Assembly (NCBI RefSeq): GCF_001544755.2
Contig: NZ_FCOF02000018.1
Coordinates: 1 to 64,000 of the forward strand
Length of the DNA stretch: 64,000 nucleotides
Direction: 5' to 3'
Source: Caballeronia catudaia
Lineage (GTDB): Bacteria > Pseudomonadota > Gammaproteobacteria > Burkholderiales > Burkholderiaceae
Part shown: piece by piece, positions 35,191-44,543 of the stretch
How the letters are laid out: each line of letters opens with the position of its first letter
How positions within the stretch are numbered: position 1 is the first letter of the stretch
Translations under genes and position numbers: made by a program
The notes under the pieces: generated by a model
What the model was told of the DNA's origin: nothing
What the model saw: the letters and a program-made list of their open reading frames with translations, nothing else
Database searches by the model: none

Positions 35191-37470
35191 TCAACGCTCG
35201 GTGGAACGCGCCGTCCGCACGTCCGGCGACGACGCGCCGGGCCCGCGCATGCGCTCGCGGATCGCGCGCAAAAGCGAATCGAGCAACGCGATGTCGAACG
35301 GTTTCGACAGCACGCGCGCGCCGACCTGCCGCGCGCGGTCGAGCTCTTCGGCATAGCCGGTGACGAGAATCACCGGAAGGTGCGGCTCGGAGCGCTGCAA
35401 CATTTCGGCGAGATCGATGCCGTTCATCTGCCCCGGCATGTGAATATCGGACAGCACGACATCGAACGGAAGACTGATTGATGCGTCGGCGCGCGCGGCT
35501 TCGAGCACGGTCGCGGCGGTATCGGCGTTGAAAACGTAGGTGACGTGGTGGCCCATCATCGTGAGCAGCGCCTCCGTGCCGGCGGCGACTTCCTCGTTGT
35601 CCTCGACCAGCAGCACGCGCAGGCCGTCGGCTTCGGTCGCCGCAGCGTGTTCGTCGGCCGCCGCCGCGCCCGGCGCGGACGCCGCCGCCGCGCGCGGCAG
35701 ATACAGGCGCACGGCCGTGCCCGCGCCGACCGCGCTGTCGATGGTCGCGAGCCCGCCCGCTCGCTCGCAGAACGCGAACACCTGTGGCAGGCCGAGCCCC
35801 GTGCCCATGCCTTTCGGCTTCGTCGTGAAAAGCGGCTCGAACGCGCGGCCGAGCACGTCGGAGCTCATGCCGATGCCGGTGTCCTCCAGCGTGATCTGCA
35901 CGAATTCGCCGGTGATCGGAAAGCCGTCCTGATGACGAAAGCGCACGTTGTCGGCGCGCACGGTGAAGGTGCCGCCGCTGGGCATCGCGTCGCGCGCGTT
36001 CACGGCGAGATTGATGAGCGCGAGCTCCAGCTCGGCCGGATCGACGCGGATCGCCCACACGTCGGGCGCGACCTCGACGTTGAGCGCGACCTTCGCTCCG
36101 AGCGATGCGCGCAGCAACTCGCGCCCGGCCGGCACCCATTTGCCGATCGCGATGATCTCGCTGCGCAGCGGCTGCTTGCGCGCGACGCCGAGCAACTGGC
36201 GCGTGAGCGACTGCCCGCTCTTCAGCGCGCGCTCCATCGCGGTCAGTTCGCGGTCGAGGCCGGGCGCGCCGCGCCGCCGCGCGATCTGCACGTTGGTCGA
36301 GACGATCATCAGCAGATTGTTGAAGTCGTGCGCGACGCTGCCGACGAGATTGCCGAGCGCTTCCATCTTGCGCGCCTGCCGGTACGCGGATTCGATCGAG
36401 CGGCGCATCGACGCTTCCGCCTGCCAGCGCTCCCACGCTTCCTCTTCCGTCGCGAGCCGCCGCAGCGACTGGCCGATCACGCCCCACAGCACGACGCACG
36501 GCGCGAAGACCGACAGCGCGAGCACGCTCAGATGCTTCCACCAGGCGGACCAGATCGTCGCGATCGGATAGCCGCTCGATACGTAGACCGGATACGCGCC
36601 GACGCGGCGAAACGCGACGATTTTCAACTGGTTGTCGAGCCCCGAGACCATCTTCACGACGCCGCTCCTGACGCCGCCGCGATACGCGTCGCGCAGCGGC
36701 GAGCTGGCCGCGAGCGACGTGCGCCCCGGCGGGCGCGGCGGATACCACGCGAGCACTTCGCCGTCGGAGCGCGACAGACCAAGCGACACGCTCGGGTTAT
36801 CGCCGATCAGCTCGCGATAAAACGCGGCGAAATAGGCGGGCCGCAGCGCGATCGACACGACGCCGTCGAACTTGCCCGCGGGCGTCAGGCGCGCGACGGC
36901 CGTGTTGAACACCTGCTCCCCGGCGACGCGGCCGGTCGTCACGCGCGAAATCTGCTCGAGCTGCCGTCCCGCGCGCAGGCCGCCGAAGTCCTCGCGGTCC
37001 GCGATCGAGATGTCGGGCGTCGGATACGTGCGGCTCGTCGCGAGCAGCTTGCCGTCCGGACCGAACACCGATGCGGCCGCGACCTGCTGGTAGCTGTTGC
37101 TGATCGCCCTGAGGCGCTGATGGATGGTCGCGCCGTCGCGGCGGACCGCGTTGGCGTCGAGGTCGTCGAGCAGATCGACGATGCGCTCGTTGAGCGTCAC
37201 GTTGAGATCGAAGACCTTGAGCGCGTGCTCTTCGGCGACGTGGGCATTGCGCGCGACGAGCTCGGAGGCGTCGGCGACGCGCGCGTGGTAGTCGGTGAAC
37301 GCGGTCGCCGCGACATACACACAGGGCAGCCCGATTGCCGCGACGAGCAGCGCGTACAGCGTCATCCGCTGCGCGGTGAAGTTGCGCTCGGGCACCACCG
37401 GAAAAGGCGGTTCGTCCTGCCAGGATTGCGCAGCAGGCCGGCTCTCGGACTCTTCACGTTGCAGCGTCAT
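35191..37470 (-). CDS. Hybrid histidine kinase with Cache-type sensor and receiver domain
   Basis: 759 aa. Helix 1 (YALLVAAIGLPCVYVAATAF, about 37-56), a periplasmic Cache-like sensor to about 300, and helix 2 (LSVLALSVFAPCVVLWGVIG). The His is in GSVAHDFNNLLMIV, the H-box of the HWE/NtrB-like type without a classic HisKA ELRTPL. ATPase motifs are NLAVNARDAMPSGG, DTGIGM and GMGTGLGLPQV. The C-terminal receiver has VLLVEDNEEVAA and phospho-acceptor Asp in DVVLSDIHMPGQMNG, and SKPFD. It is divergent from the CheY/CheC/GGDEF operon. The start at 37470 is uncertain, as no clear ribosome site is seen. Confidence 0.87.
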   Translation of the reverse strand: MTLQREESESRPAAQSWQDEPPFPVVPERNFTAQRMTLYALLVAAIGLPCVYVAATAFTDYHARVADASELVARNAHVAEEHALKVFDLNVTLNERIVDLLDDLDANAVRRDGATIHQRLRAISNSYQQVAAASVFGPDGKLLATSRTYPTPDISIADREDFGGLRAGRQLEQISRVTTGRVAGEQVFNTAVARLTPAGKFDGVVSIALRPAYFAAFYRELIGDNPSVSLGLSRSDGEVLAWYPPRPPGRTSLAASSPLRDAYRGGVRSGVVKMVSGLDNQLKIVAFRRVGAYPVYVSSGYPIATIWSAWWKHLSVLALSVFAPCVVLWGVIGQSLRRLATEEEAWERWQAEASMRRSIESAYRQARKMEALGNLVGSVAHDFNNLLMIVSTNVQIARRRGAPGLDRELTAMERALKSGQSLTRQLLGVARKQPLRSEIIAIGKWVPAGRELLRASLGAKVALNVEVAPDVWAIRVDPAELELALINLAVNARDAMPSGGTFTVRADNVRFRHQDGFPITGEFVQITLEDTGIGMSSDVLGRAFEPLFTTKPKGMGTGLGLPQVFAFCERAGGLATIDSAVGAGTAVRLYLPRAAAASAPGAAAADEHAAATEADGLRVLLVEDNEEVAAGTEALLTMMGHHVTYVFNADTAATVLEAARADASISLPFDVVLSDIHMPGQMNGIDLAEMLQRSEPHLPVILVTGYAEELDRARQVGARVLSKPFDIALLDSLLRAIRERMRGPGASSPDVRTARSTER

Positions 37471-38270
37471 TTTTGGCGGCGAATTGGAAAACTTACTCGA
37501 ACCCCGCGCCTTTCGTACGTGGCGGCCAGCGCGCGAGCCCCGCCCGTCGGACGTGAGCGGTGGAACCGCACAGAGCATGCACGAAACATGCCGAACGATT
37601 GCTTTCGTCGCGCGCGGCGCTCGACTCGGGCCGGCGGCGCACTTAGCGAGATTCCCGGAAGCGCAAACGTACACAAAAGTATGGAAGGTAACACATCGAG
37701 ATATATCGAGCGAAAATTGCCCGACGTGGCCCGCTTCTTTGTCGGAACATTTCTTGCGGTGCGCATTGTCGAGTTGCTTTGACATTCTCATGAGCACACA
37801 ATGCAATCTTCCGACGTATGCGCCCACAGAGCGCGCGCCGGAGATATGTGAGCAGCCTCGCGGCGCGTGCCGGGGAGCAGTACCGCTGACTCGGCGACGA
37901 AGCCGGCAGCCGCGCGACCAGGCGAGGAGAAGAAGGCCACTGTCCGGAATCGTCCGGATCATGCACGGGGCAGGCAAGATGACGCCGGTCGGGACCCAAC
38001 ACGCATCGCGTGCCTTGCGCGCGCCGATCACCCAGCGCACGCCCGCCGCATGGCGCGCCTACGTCCACGGGCGCCGCGTCTGGCTCATCGCCGCCGAACT
38101 GCATCTCCGGCAGCGCCCGCGTTCCCGCCGGGCGAGAGGGCTCGCGCCGGTCGCGCCGTGAAGATCGCCATAAAGTTCGCCGCGCAGATGCCGTAATCCG
38201 ATGCGAGAGCACGCCCTGTCCGCCGACATGACGTCCTCAGCCCGAAACCGCACAAGAGATCCTGCCAACC
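37471..38270. other. 800-base gap between two divergent signalling units
   Basis: No gene I can support. Several open frames are present on both strands, but they lack a ribosome site and family features. The part before 37800 is AT-richer and likely holds the kinase promoter. A hairpin TCCGGAATCGTCCGGA lies near 37943-37958. The part nearest the response regulator (38160-38270) probably carries its promoter. Confidence 0.4.
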
Positions 38271-38639
38271 ATGCCGTTGCCGATTGTCATTGCCGATGAT
38301 TCCCTGCTCGCGCGCAAGGTGCTGACGCGCGCGCTGCCGCCGGACTGGGACGTCGAGATCTCCTACGCGACCAACGGGCGCGAGGCGCTGGCGCATTACC
38401 GCGCGGGACGCGCTTCGGTGATGTTCCTCGACCTCACGATGCCCGACATGACCGGCTATCAGGTGCTGGACGCGTTGCAGCACGAAGACCTGAACACGTT
38501 CGTGATCGTCGTGTCCGCCGACGTGCAGCCGATGGCCCAGGAGCGGGTGCGCGCGCTCGGCGCGATCGCTTTCCTGCCGAAGCCGGTGACGCCCGAAGCG
38601 CTGCGTCCCGTTTTGAAGGAGTACGGCCTTCATGGTTGA
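38271..38639 (+). CDS. CheY-like single-domain response regulator
   Basis: 122 aa, receiver only. Starts PLPIVIADDSLLARKVLTRAL (acidic pair DD), with phospho-acceptor Asp in VMFLDLTMPDMTGY (about residue 54), VSADVQP (Ser in the switch position) and KPVTPEALRP. There is no output domain. Its stop overlaps the next start by eight bases, and the next gene is a CheC-like protein. It probably passes a phosphate signal to the diguanylate cyclase unit. The cognate kinase may be the hybrid kinase at 35191. Confidence 0.9.
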   Translation: MPLPIVIADDSLLARKVLTRALPPDWDVEISYATNGREALAHYRAGRASVMFLDLTMPDMTGYQVLDALQHEDLNTFVIVVSADVQPMAQERVRALGAIAFLPKPVTPEALRPVLKEYGLHG

Positions 38640-39252
38640 AGCCCTGAACGAAGATCAGCGCGACGCGCTGCAGGAAGTCGCCAACATGGCGATGGGCCAG
38701 GCCGCGACGCGCCTGTCGGCGCTGCTCGGCACGTTCATCGAGCTGTCGGTGCCGCGCGTGCGTGTCGTGAGCGTGGCCGAGGCGTCCTCCACGCTCGCCG
38801 AGATGACCGGCATCACCGATACCGTCACGGCCGTGCGCCAGGGCTTCCGCTCCGACATCAAGGGCGAGGCGATCGTGCTGTGCAAGAGCGGCAGCGTCGA
38901 TCAGCTGTGCGCGCTCGTCGACGATCCGTACACCAAATCCACCTACGAAGCGACGACGCGCACCGAACTCGTTTTCGATGTCGCCACCGTGCTGATGGGC
39001 GCGTGCGTGTCGTGCATCCTCGACCGCCTCGGCCGCTCGCCGATCTTCTCGCCGCCGGGCATGCTCGGGCAGGAAATCGGCCTCGACGACGTCTTCCAGC
39101 CCGCGATGCTCGCGTGGAAGACCGCGCTCCTGCTCGAAGTGAACTTCGCGCTCGAAGATCACAGTTTCCGCGCGCACCTCGTGATGCTGATGGCCGAAGA
39201 CGCCATCGCGCATTTGAGCGACGCCCTCGACACGCTATTGTCGAGCATCTGA
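38632..39252 (+). CDS. CheC-like phosphatase/adaptor
   Basis: 206 aa. The two CheC active-site-like helices are visible: LQEVANMAMGQAATRLSALLG (about 12-33, E-x2-N-M-x2-G) and, less conserved, TELVFDVATVLMGACVSCIL. Family members dephosphorylate CheY-type proteins. The second site lacks the clear E-x2-N pattern, so activity may rest on one site. It lies between the CheY-like regulator and the GGDEF gene and could set how long the regulator stays phosphorylated. Confidence 0.78.
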   Translation: MVEALNEDQRDALQEVANMAMGQAATRLSALLGTFIELSVPRVRVVSVAEASSTLAEMTGITDTVTAVRQGFRSDIKGEAIVLCKSGSVDQLCALVDDPYTKSTYEATTRTELVFDVATVLMGACVSCILDRLGRSPIFSPPGMLGQEIGLDDVFQPAMLAWKTALLLEVNFALEDHSFRAHLVMLMAEDAIAHLSDALDTLLSSI

Positions 39253-39265
39253 ACGGGACGGCATC

Positions 39266-40213
39266 GTGAGCATGGATGAACTGCGGTACGCGCTGTCCGA
39301 ACTCGTGATCGAGCGCGTGGGTTTCGGCATTTTCGTGCTCGACCGCGATCTTAACGTGCTGATGTGGAACCGGTTCATGCAGGACCACAGCGGCAAGACG
39401 GCGGAACAGGTCATTGGCAAGTCGATCTTCGCGAGCTTTCCGGAGCTGCCGCGCGTGTGGTTCACGCGCAAGGTCGAAAGCGTGTTCCAGCTCGGCAGCT
39501 TCGCGTTCAGCTCGTGGGAGCAGCGGCCGTATCTCTTCAAGTTCGACCATGACCGTCCGATCACGGGCGGGGTCGATTTCATGCAGCAGGACTGCACGTT
39601 CATGCCGCTCACGCTCGAGCGCGAAGTGCGCGCCGTGTGCGTGACGATATCCGACGCGACGCACGCGAGCATGATGCAGCGCGCCCGCGACGAAGCGGTG
39701 GCGAAGCTGCAGGAATTCGCGGACCGCGACGGCCTGACCGGCATCGCGAACCGGCGCTATTTCGAATTGCGCCTCGCGGACGAGTTTTCGCGCTGGCAGC
39801 GCTACGGCGGCGAGCTTTCGATGCTGCTCTTCGATCTCGACCACTTCAAGCGCATCAACGACGACCTCGGCCACCTCGTCGGCGATACGGTTTTGCGCGT
39901 GATGGCCGAGCGCGTCGCGAAGAGCGTGCGCGTGCAGGACGTGTTCGGGCGTTTCGGCGGCGAGGAATTCGCGTTGCTGTTGCCCTGCACGAATTTTGAC
40001 GACGCGATGATCGTCGCGGAGAAGGTGCGACGCGCGATCGGCGAAACGCCCATCGACGTGCAGGGCGGGCGCGTGCCGGTGACGGCGAGCGTCGGCGCGG
40101 CGCGGGCGCGCACCGGCGTCACGTCGTCGTACGAGGCGCTCATCAACGAGGCCGATGCGGCGCTATACACGGCAAAGCGCGCAGGGCGCAACCGGGCGGT
40201 GGGTTTCGCCTGA
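39266..40213 (+). CDS. PAS-GGDEF diguanylate cyclase
   Basis: 315 aa, no membrane helix. The N-terminal PAS domain starts ERVGFGIFVLDRDLNVLMWNRFMQDHSG, ending near residue 130. The GGDEF domain starts DRDGLTGIANRRYFE, has LLFDLDHFKRINDDLGH and the active site RFGGEEFALLLP (GGEEF, an active variant), and ends DAALYTAKRAGRNRAV. No RxxD inhibitory motif precedes GGEEF, so product inhibition is not expected. It makes cyclic di-GMP. It follows the CheC-like gene by 13 bases. Confidence 0.93.
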   Translation: MSMDELRYALSELVIERVGFGIFVLDRDLNVLMWNRFMQDHSGKTAEQVIGKSIFASFPELPRVWFTRKVESVFQLGSFAFSSWEQRPYLFKFDHDRPITGGVDFMQQDCTFMPLTLEREVRAVCVTISDATHASMMQRARDEAVAKLQEFADRDGLTGIANRRYFELRLADEFSRWQRYGGELSMLLFDLDHFKRINDDLGHLVGDTVLRVMAERVAKSVRVQDVFGRFGGEEFALLLPCTNFDDAMIVAEKVRRAIGETPIDVQGGRVPVTASVGAARARTGVTSSYEALINEADAALYTAKRAGRNRAVGFA

Positions 40214-40264
40214 AGCGCGCGACGCGTCCCGCCTGGCGCACCCCGGCGCGATCAGGCGCAAGCG

Positions 40265-40290
40265 GGCAAAGTATTGATATACTCTTTGCC
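40265..40290. promoter_or_regulatory. Palindrome with -10-like element upstream of the hpnD operon
   Basis: GGCAAAG (40265-40271) and CTTTGCC (40284-40290) flank TATTGATATACT, which contains a -10-like TATACT (40278-40283). It is 150 bases ahead of hpnD. It has the look of an operator over a promoter. Confidence 0.45.
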
Positions 40291-40307
40291 GCTTCCGGCG
40301 CAGTCGC

Positions 40308-40332
40308 AGCCGGCTCGCGCCGGCTTTCCTCT
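40308..40332 (+). terminator. Hairpin between the GGDEF gene and hpnD
   Basis: A 7-bp stem AGCCGGC/GCCGGCT with tetraloop TCGC, followed by TTCCTCTT. It may end the signalling operon, or act in the leader of hpnD, since it is downstream of the palindromic promoter-like region. Confidence 0.5.
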
Positions 40333-40438
40333 TCGATTCTTCCCTCACAGCGCCAGGTGGTTCCGCGCGCGCCGGGTCGAATCGAGACCGCGCCTGATCA
40401 CTTAATTTGCCCTTGGGGGCGCCACAGCGGAGTTCGTC

Positions 40439-41287
40439 TTGGCCGTTTCCAACACCATCGCTGACGAATCTGCTCCCGACGCCGCGAAAACGTCGTCGGG
40501 GAGCTCGTTCTATCTCGCGATGCGCATCCTTCCGGCTGCGCAGCGAGACGCGATGTACGAGATTTACGCGTTCTGCCGTGCCGTCGACGACATCGCCGAC
40601 GAAGGCACGCTGCCGCGCCGCGAGCGCGCGCTCGCGCTCGACCAGTGGCGCGCGGACATCGACGCGTGCTACGCCGGCACGCCGAAGCCGTCGCTCGAAG
40701 CGCTCACGCGTCATATCCAGGCTTTCCAGCTTTCCCGCGACGACTTCCAGGCCGTGATCGACGGCATGGCGATGGACGCCGCCGGCGATATCGTCGCGCC
40801 CGACGAAGCCACGCTCGACCTCTATTGCGATCGCGTGGCGAGCGCGGTCGGGCGGCTATCGGTGAGAATTTTCGGGATGCACGAGGACGCCGGACGGCGC
40901 CTCGCGCACCATCTCGGGCGCGCGCTGCAACTGACCAACATCCTGCGCGACATCGACGAAGACGCGGAAATCGGCCGCGTCTACCTGCCGCGCGAACTGC
41001 TCGCGCGCGAAGGCATTTCGACGAGCGATCCGGCGACCATCGTCGGCGATGCGCGTCTGCCGCGCGTGTGCGCCGTCATCGCCGAGCGCGCGAAGGGCCA
41101 TTACGCCCAGTCCGACGCGATCATGGCCGCGTCGCCGCGCTCGCAGGTGCGCGCGCCGCGCATCATGTCGGCGGCGTATCGCACCGTGCTCGACGCCAAT
41201 CTGAAACGCGGCTTCGACCTGCCGCGCACGCGCGTGCGCACGCCGCGTTCGCGCCTGCTGTGGATCGTGGCGCGCAATCTGATCTGA
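40439..41287 (+). CDS. hpnD: HpnD, presqualene diphosphate synthase
   Basis: 282 aa. It joins two farnesyl diphosphates to presqualene diphosphate, the first step of the bacterial HpnCDE squalene route. Seen: SSFYLAMRILPAAQRDAMYEIYAFCRAVDDIAD (first Asp-rich site, D-D-I-A-D) and ALQLTNILRDIDEDAEIGRVYLPREL (second Asp-rich site). TTG at 40439 has GGAG six bases upstream. It overlaps hpnE by one base (stop TGA and start ATG share the A). Confidence 0.92.
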   Translation: MAVSNTIADESAPDAAKTSSGSSFYLAMRILPAAQRDAMYEIYAFCRAVDDIADEGTLPRRERALALDQWRADIDACYAGTPKPSLEALTRHIQAFQLSRDDFQAVIDGMAMDAAGDIVAPDEATLDLYCDRVASAVGRLSVRIFGMHEDAGRRLAHHLGRALQLTNILRDIDEDAEIGRVYLPRELLAREGISTSDPATIVGDARLPRVCAVIAERAKGHYAQSDAIMAASPRSQVRAPRIMSAAYRTVLDANLKRGFDLPRTRVRTPRSRLLWIVARNLI

Positions 41288-42564
41288 TGTCCCGGCGGGT
41301 TTTCGTCGTCGGAGCGGGCGTCGCCGGCCTCGCCGCCGCGGTCGAGGCGCAACGGCGCGGCGCGCGCGTCGTGCTGCACGAGGCGGCGTCCCACGCAGGG
41401 GGCCGTTGCCGCTCTTTCTTCGATGCGAAACTCGGCGTCACGCTCGACAATGGCAATCATCTGCTGCTGTCCGGCAATCATTCGACGATGGCCTATCTGC
41501 GCGCGATCGGCGCTGCGGAGACGCTCATCGGCCCGACGCAGCCCGAGTATCCGTTCTTCGACGTGACGAGCGGCGACGCGTGGACCATCCGCATGTCGTC
41601 CGGACGCTTGCCACGCTGGATCCTCGACGCCGACGCGCGCGTGCCCGGCACGCAGCCCGCCGACTATCTGCCGATCCTGCCGCTGTTCTTTGCGAAGCCG
41701 GGCCGCACGATCGCTGAATCCGTGCGCCGGACGGATCGCGTGTGGAACCTGCTCGCGCGGCCGCTTTTGCGCCCGATGCTCAACGCCGATCCGTCCGAGG
41801 CGAGCGCGGAACTCGCCGCCGGGCTGCTGCGCGAAACGGTCGCGCAGGGCGGTCAGGCGTGCCGTCCGCTCGTTGCGAGAAGCGGGCTGTCGCATGCGTT
41901 CGTCGAGCCGGCGCTGCGCCTTTTGCAGTATGGCGGCGCGGACATCCGGCTCGGCTCGCGCGTGGCGGGCATCGGGGTATCGGGCACGGATTCGAGAGAG
42001 CGTGTAAGCTCGCTCGCTTTCGAAGGCGCGGCGGAGCCGGTCGCGCTCGGCCCGGACGATGGCGTGGTGCTCGCCGTGCCGCCCGGCGCGGCGCGCCGCG
42101 TGGTGCCGGGCCTGAGCGCGCCGCAAGCATCGCGGGCGATCATCACGGTGCACTTCGCCGCCGATGCGCCCACCGGATTTCCGCCGCTGACGTGCATCGT
42201 CAACGGCATGTCGGACTGGATTTTCGCGGCCGACGGGCGGCTATCGGTCACGCTCGCGTGCGCTGACGCCTGGCTTTCGACGCCGCACGAAGAACTCGCG
42301 CGGCTGACGTGGCTGGAGACGGCGAAGGCGGTGCGCATGCCCGCCGTGCCGATGCCGCCGTGGCAAGTCGTCGTCGAGGAACACGCGACGTTTGCCGCCG
42401 TGCCCGCGCAGGAAGGCTTGCGGCCCGCCACGCGCACGCGCTGGCACAATTTCACGCTCGCGGGCGACTGGACGGCGACCGGCCTGCCCGCGACGATCGA
42501 AGGCGCGATCCGTTCCGGCCAGAAGGCCGCGGACGCGCTGTTGAACCCATCGATGGAACGCTGA
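41287..42564 (+). CDS. hpnE: HpnE, hydroxysqualene dehydroxylase (FAD-dependent)
   Basis: 425 aa. N-terminal FAD-binding motif RRVFVVGAGVAGLAAAVEA (G-x-G-x2-G) with GGRCRSFFD next to it. The C-terminus has FTLAGDWTATGLPATIEGAIRSGQ, which closes the FAD site in this amine-oxidase-like family. HpnE reduces hydroxysqualene to squalene. It overlaps hpnD by one base and shc by one base, so the operon is translationally coupled. Confidence 0.92.
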   Translation: MSRRVFVVGAGVAGLAAAVEAQRRGARVVLHEAASHAGGRCRSFFDAKLGVTLDNGNHLLLSGNHSTMAYLRAIGAAETLIGPTQPEYPFFDVTSGDAWTIRMSSGRLPRWILDADARVPGTQPADYLPILPLFFAKPGRTIAESVRRTDRVWNLLARPLLRPMLNADPSEASAELAAGLLRETVAQGGQACRPLVARSGLSHAFVEPALRLLQYGGADIRLGSRVAGIGVSGTDSRERVSSLAFEGAAEPVALGPDDGVVLAVPPGAARRVVPGLSAPQASRAIITVHFAADAPTGFPPLTCIVNGMSDWIFAADGRLSVTLACADAWLSTPHEELARLTWLETAKAVRMPAVPMPPWQVVVEEHATFAAVPAQEGLRPATRTRWHNFTLAGDWTATGLPATIEGAIRSGQKAADALLNPSMER

Positions 42565-44543
42565 TGAACGATTTATCCCTGTCGGCCGTGGACGCGCGCG
42601 TGTCGGGCGCTCCGCTCGATACCGCAATCCACCAGGCCACCGATGCGCTGCTCGCGGCGCAGCATCGCGACGGCTACTGGCTGTACGAACTCGAAGCCGA
42701 CGCAACCATTCCGGCTGAATACGTGCTGCTCGTCCACTATCTCGGCGAGACCGCCGACGACAAGCTCGAAGCGAAGATCGGCCGCTATCTGCGGCGCATT
42801 CAGCGCGAGGACGGCGGCTGGCCGCTTTTCACCGACGGCGCGATGGACGTCTCCGCGACCGTGAAGGCGTATTTCGCGCTGAAGATGATCGGCGATTCGC
42901 CCGACGCCGAGCACATGCAGCGCGCCCGCCGCGCGATTCTCGCCGCGGGCGGCGCGGAAAAGGTGAACGTGTTCACGCGCATCCTGCTCGCGCTGTTCGG
43001 CGTGGTGTCGTGGCGCGCGGTGCCGATGATGCCCGTCGAGATCATGCGTCTGCCGATGTGGTTCCCGTTCCATCTGTCGAAGGTGTCGTACTGGGCGCGC
43101 ACGGTGATCGTGCCGATGCTCGTGCTCAACGCGAAGCGCCCGCGCGCGCGCAATCCGCGCGGCGTGCGCATCGACGAAGTGTTCACGAATCCGCCGGTCA
43201 ACACCGGCATGCCGTCGCGCTCCGGGCATCAGAGCCGCGGCTGGTTCGCGTTCTTCCGTGTCGTCGATTCGATCCTGCGCGCAGCCGACCCGCTGCTGCC
43301 GAAAGCGGGCCGCGAGCGCGCGATCGATGAAGCCGTGCGCTTCGTGGATGAGCGCCTGAACGGCGAGGACGGCCTCGGCGCGATTTTCCCGGCGATGGCC
43401 AACTCGGTCATGATGTACGACGTGCTTGGGCTTCCGCCGGAGCATCCGAACCGCGCGATCGCGCGCAAGTCGATCGACAAACTGCTGGTCATCGACGAAG
43501 CCGACGACGGCGAAGCGTATTGCCAGCCGTGCCTTTCACCGGTGTGGGATACGTCGCTCGCGGCGCACGCGCTGCTCGAAACGGGCGAACCGAAGGCGCG
43601 CGCGGCGGTCACGCGCGGCCTCGAATGGCTGGTGCCGCTGCAGGTTCTCGACGTGCGCGGCGACTGGGTTTCGCGCCGCCCGAACGTGCGGCCGGGCGGC
43701 TGGGCGTTCCAGTTCGCGAACCCGCATTACCCGGACGTCGACGACACCGCGGTCGTCGCGATGGCGATGGAGCGCGCCGACCGCGAGAACGGCACCGCGA
43801 TGTACGGCGAATCCATCGCGCGGGCGCGCGAGTGGATCGTCGGCATGCAGAGCAGCGACGGCGGCTGGGGCGCGTTCGAGCCGGAGAACACGCAGTACTA
43901 CCTGAACAACATCCCGTTTTCGGACCACGGCGCGTTGCTCGACCCGCCGACCGTCGATGTCTCCGCGCGGTGTCTTTCGATGCTGGCGCAGCTCGGCGAG
44001 ACATCGCTGAACAGCGAACCGGCGCGGCGCGCGTTCGACTACATCGTGAACGATCAGGAACGCGACGGAAGCTGGTACGGCCGCTGGGGCCTGAACTACA
44101 TCTACGGCACCTGGTCGGCGATGTCCGCGCTGAACGCAGCCGGCGTCGCGCCGACGGACCCGCGCATGACCCGCGCGGCGGGCTGGCTCATCGGCATCCA
44201 GAACGCGGACGGCGGCTGGGGCGAGGACGGCGAGAGCTACAAGCTCGACTATCGCGGCTACGAACAGGCGCCGAGCACGTCGTCGCAGACCGCGTGGGCG
44301 CTGCTCGGGCTGATGGCGGCGGGCATGGTCGGGCATCCGGCGGTCGCGCGCGGCATCGACTATCTGCTGAAGACGCAGCAGACGCACGGCCTGTGGGACG
44401 AAACGCGCTTCACCGCGACGGGTTTCCCGCGCGTGTTCTATCTGCGCTACCACGGCTATCGCAAGTTCTTCCCGCTGTGGGCGCTCGCGCGCTACCGCAA
44501 TCTGACGCGCGAAGGTCTCACGCGCGTGACGGCGGCGATGTGA
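42564..44543 (+). CDS. shc: Squalene-hopene cyclase
   Basis: 659 aa. It cyclises squalene to hopene. The catalytic acid motif is DVDDTA (about residue 394), the D-x-D-D-T-A of bacterial cyclases. Several QW repeats (for example GDWVSRRPNVRPGGWAFQF, MQSSDGGWGAFEPENT and QNADGGWGEDGESY) and the end GFPRVFYLRYHGYRKFFPLWALARY are visible. It is membrane-bound at a single face. The start ATG overlaps hpnE stop by one base and the end overlaps hpnG by four bases (GTGA). Confidence 0.97.
   Translation: MNDLSLSAVDARVSGAPLDTAIHQATDALLAAQHRDGYWLYELEADATIPAEYVLLVHYLGETADDKLEAKIGRYLRRIQREDGGWPLFTDGAMDVSATVKAYFALKMIGDSPDAEHMQRARRAILAAGGAEKVNVFTRILLALFGVVSWRAVPMMPVEIMRLPMWFPFHLSKVSYWARTVIVPMLVLNAKRPRARNPRGVRIDEVFTNPPVNTGMPSRSGHQSRGWFAFFRVVDSILRAADPLLPKAGRERAIDEAVRFVDERLNGEDGLGAIFPAMANSVMMYDVLGLPPEHPNRAIARKSIDKLLVIDEADDGEAYCQPCLSPVWDTSLAAHALLETGEPKARAAVTRGLEWLVPLQVLDVRGDWVSRRPNVRPGGWAFQFANPHYPDVDDTAVVAMAMERADRENGTAMYGESIARAREWIVGMQSSDGGWGAFEPENTQYYLNNIPFSDHGALLDPPTVDVSARCLSMLAQLGETSLNSEPARRAFDYIVNDQERDGSWYGRWGLNYIYGTWSAMSALNAAGVAPTDPRMTRAAGWLIGIQNADGGWGEDGESYKLDYRGYEQAPSTSSQTAWALLGLMAAGMVGHPAVARGIDYLLKTQQTHGLWDETRFTATGFPRVFYLRYHGYRKFFPLWALARYRNLTREGLTRVTAAM

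Noticed and set aside
37861-37990. Possible cobalamin-type riboswitch (GCCACTG and GGCAGGC-like pieces)
   Set aside because: The pieces are not in the order or spacing of the conserved core, and the downstream gene is a CheY-like regulator.
37961-38161. Short + strand frame upstream of the CheY-like gene
   Set aside because: No ribosome site, Arg/Pro-rich product and no family match.
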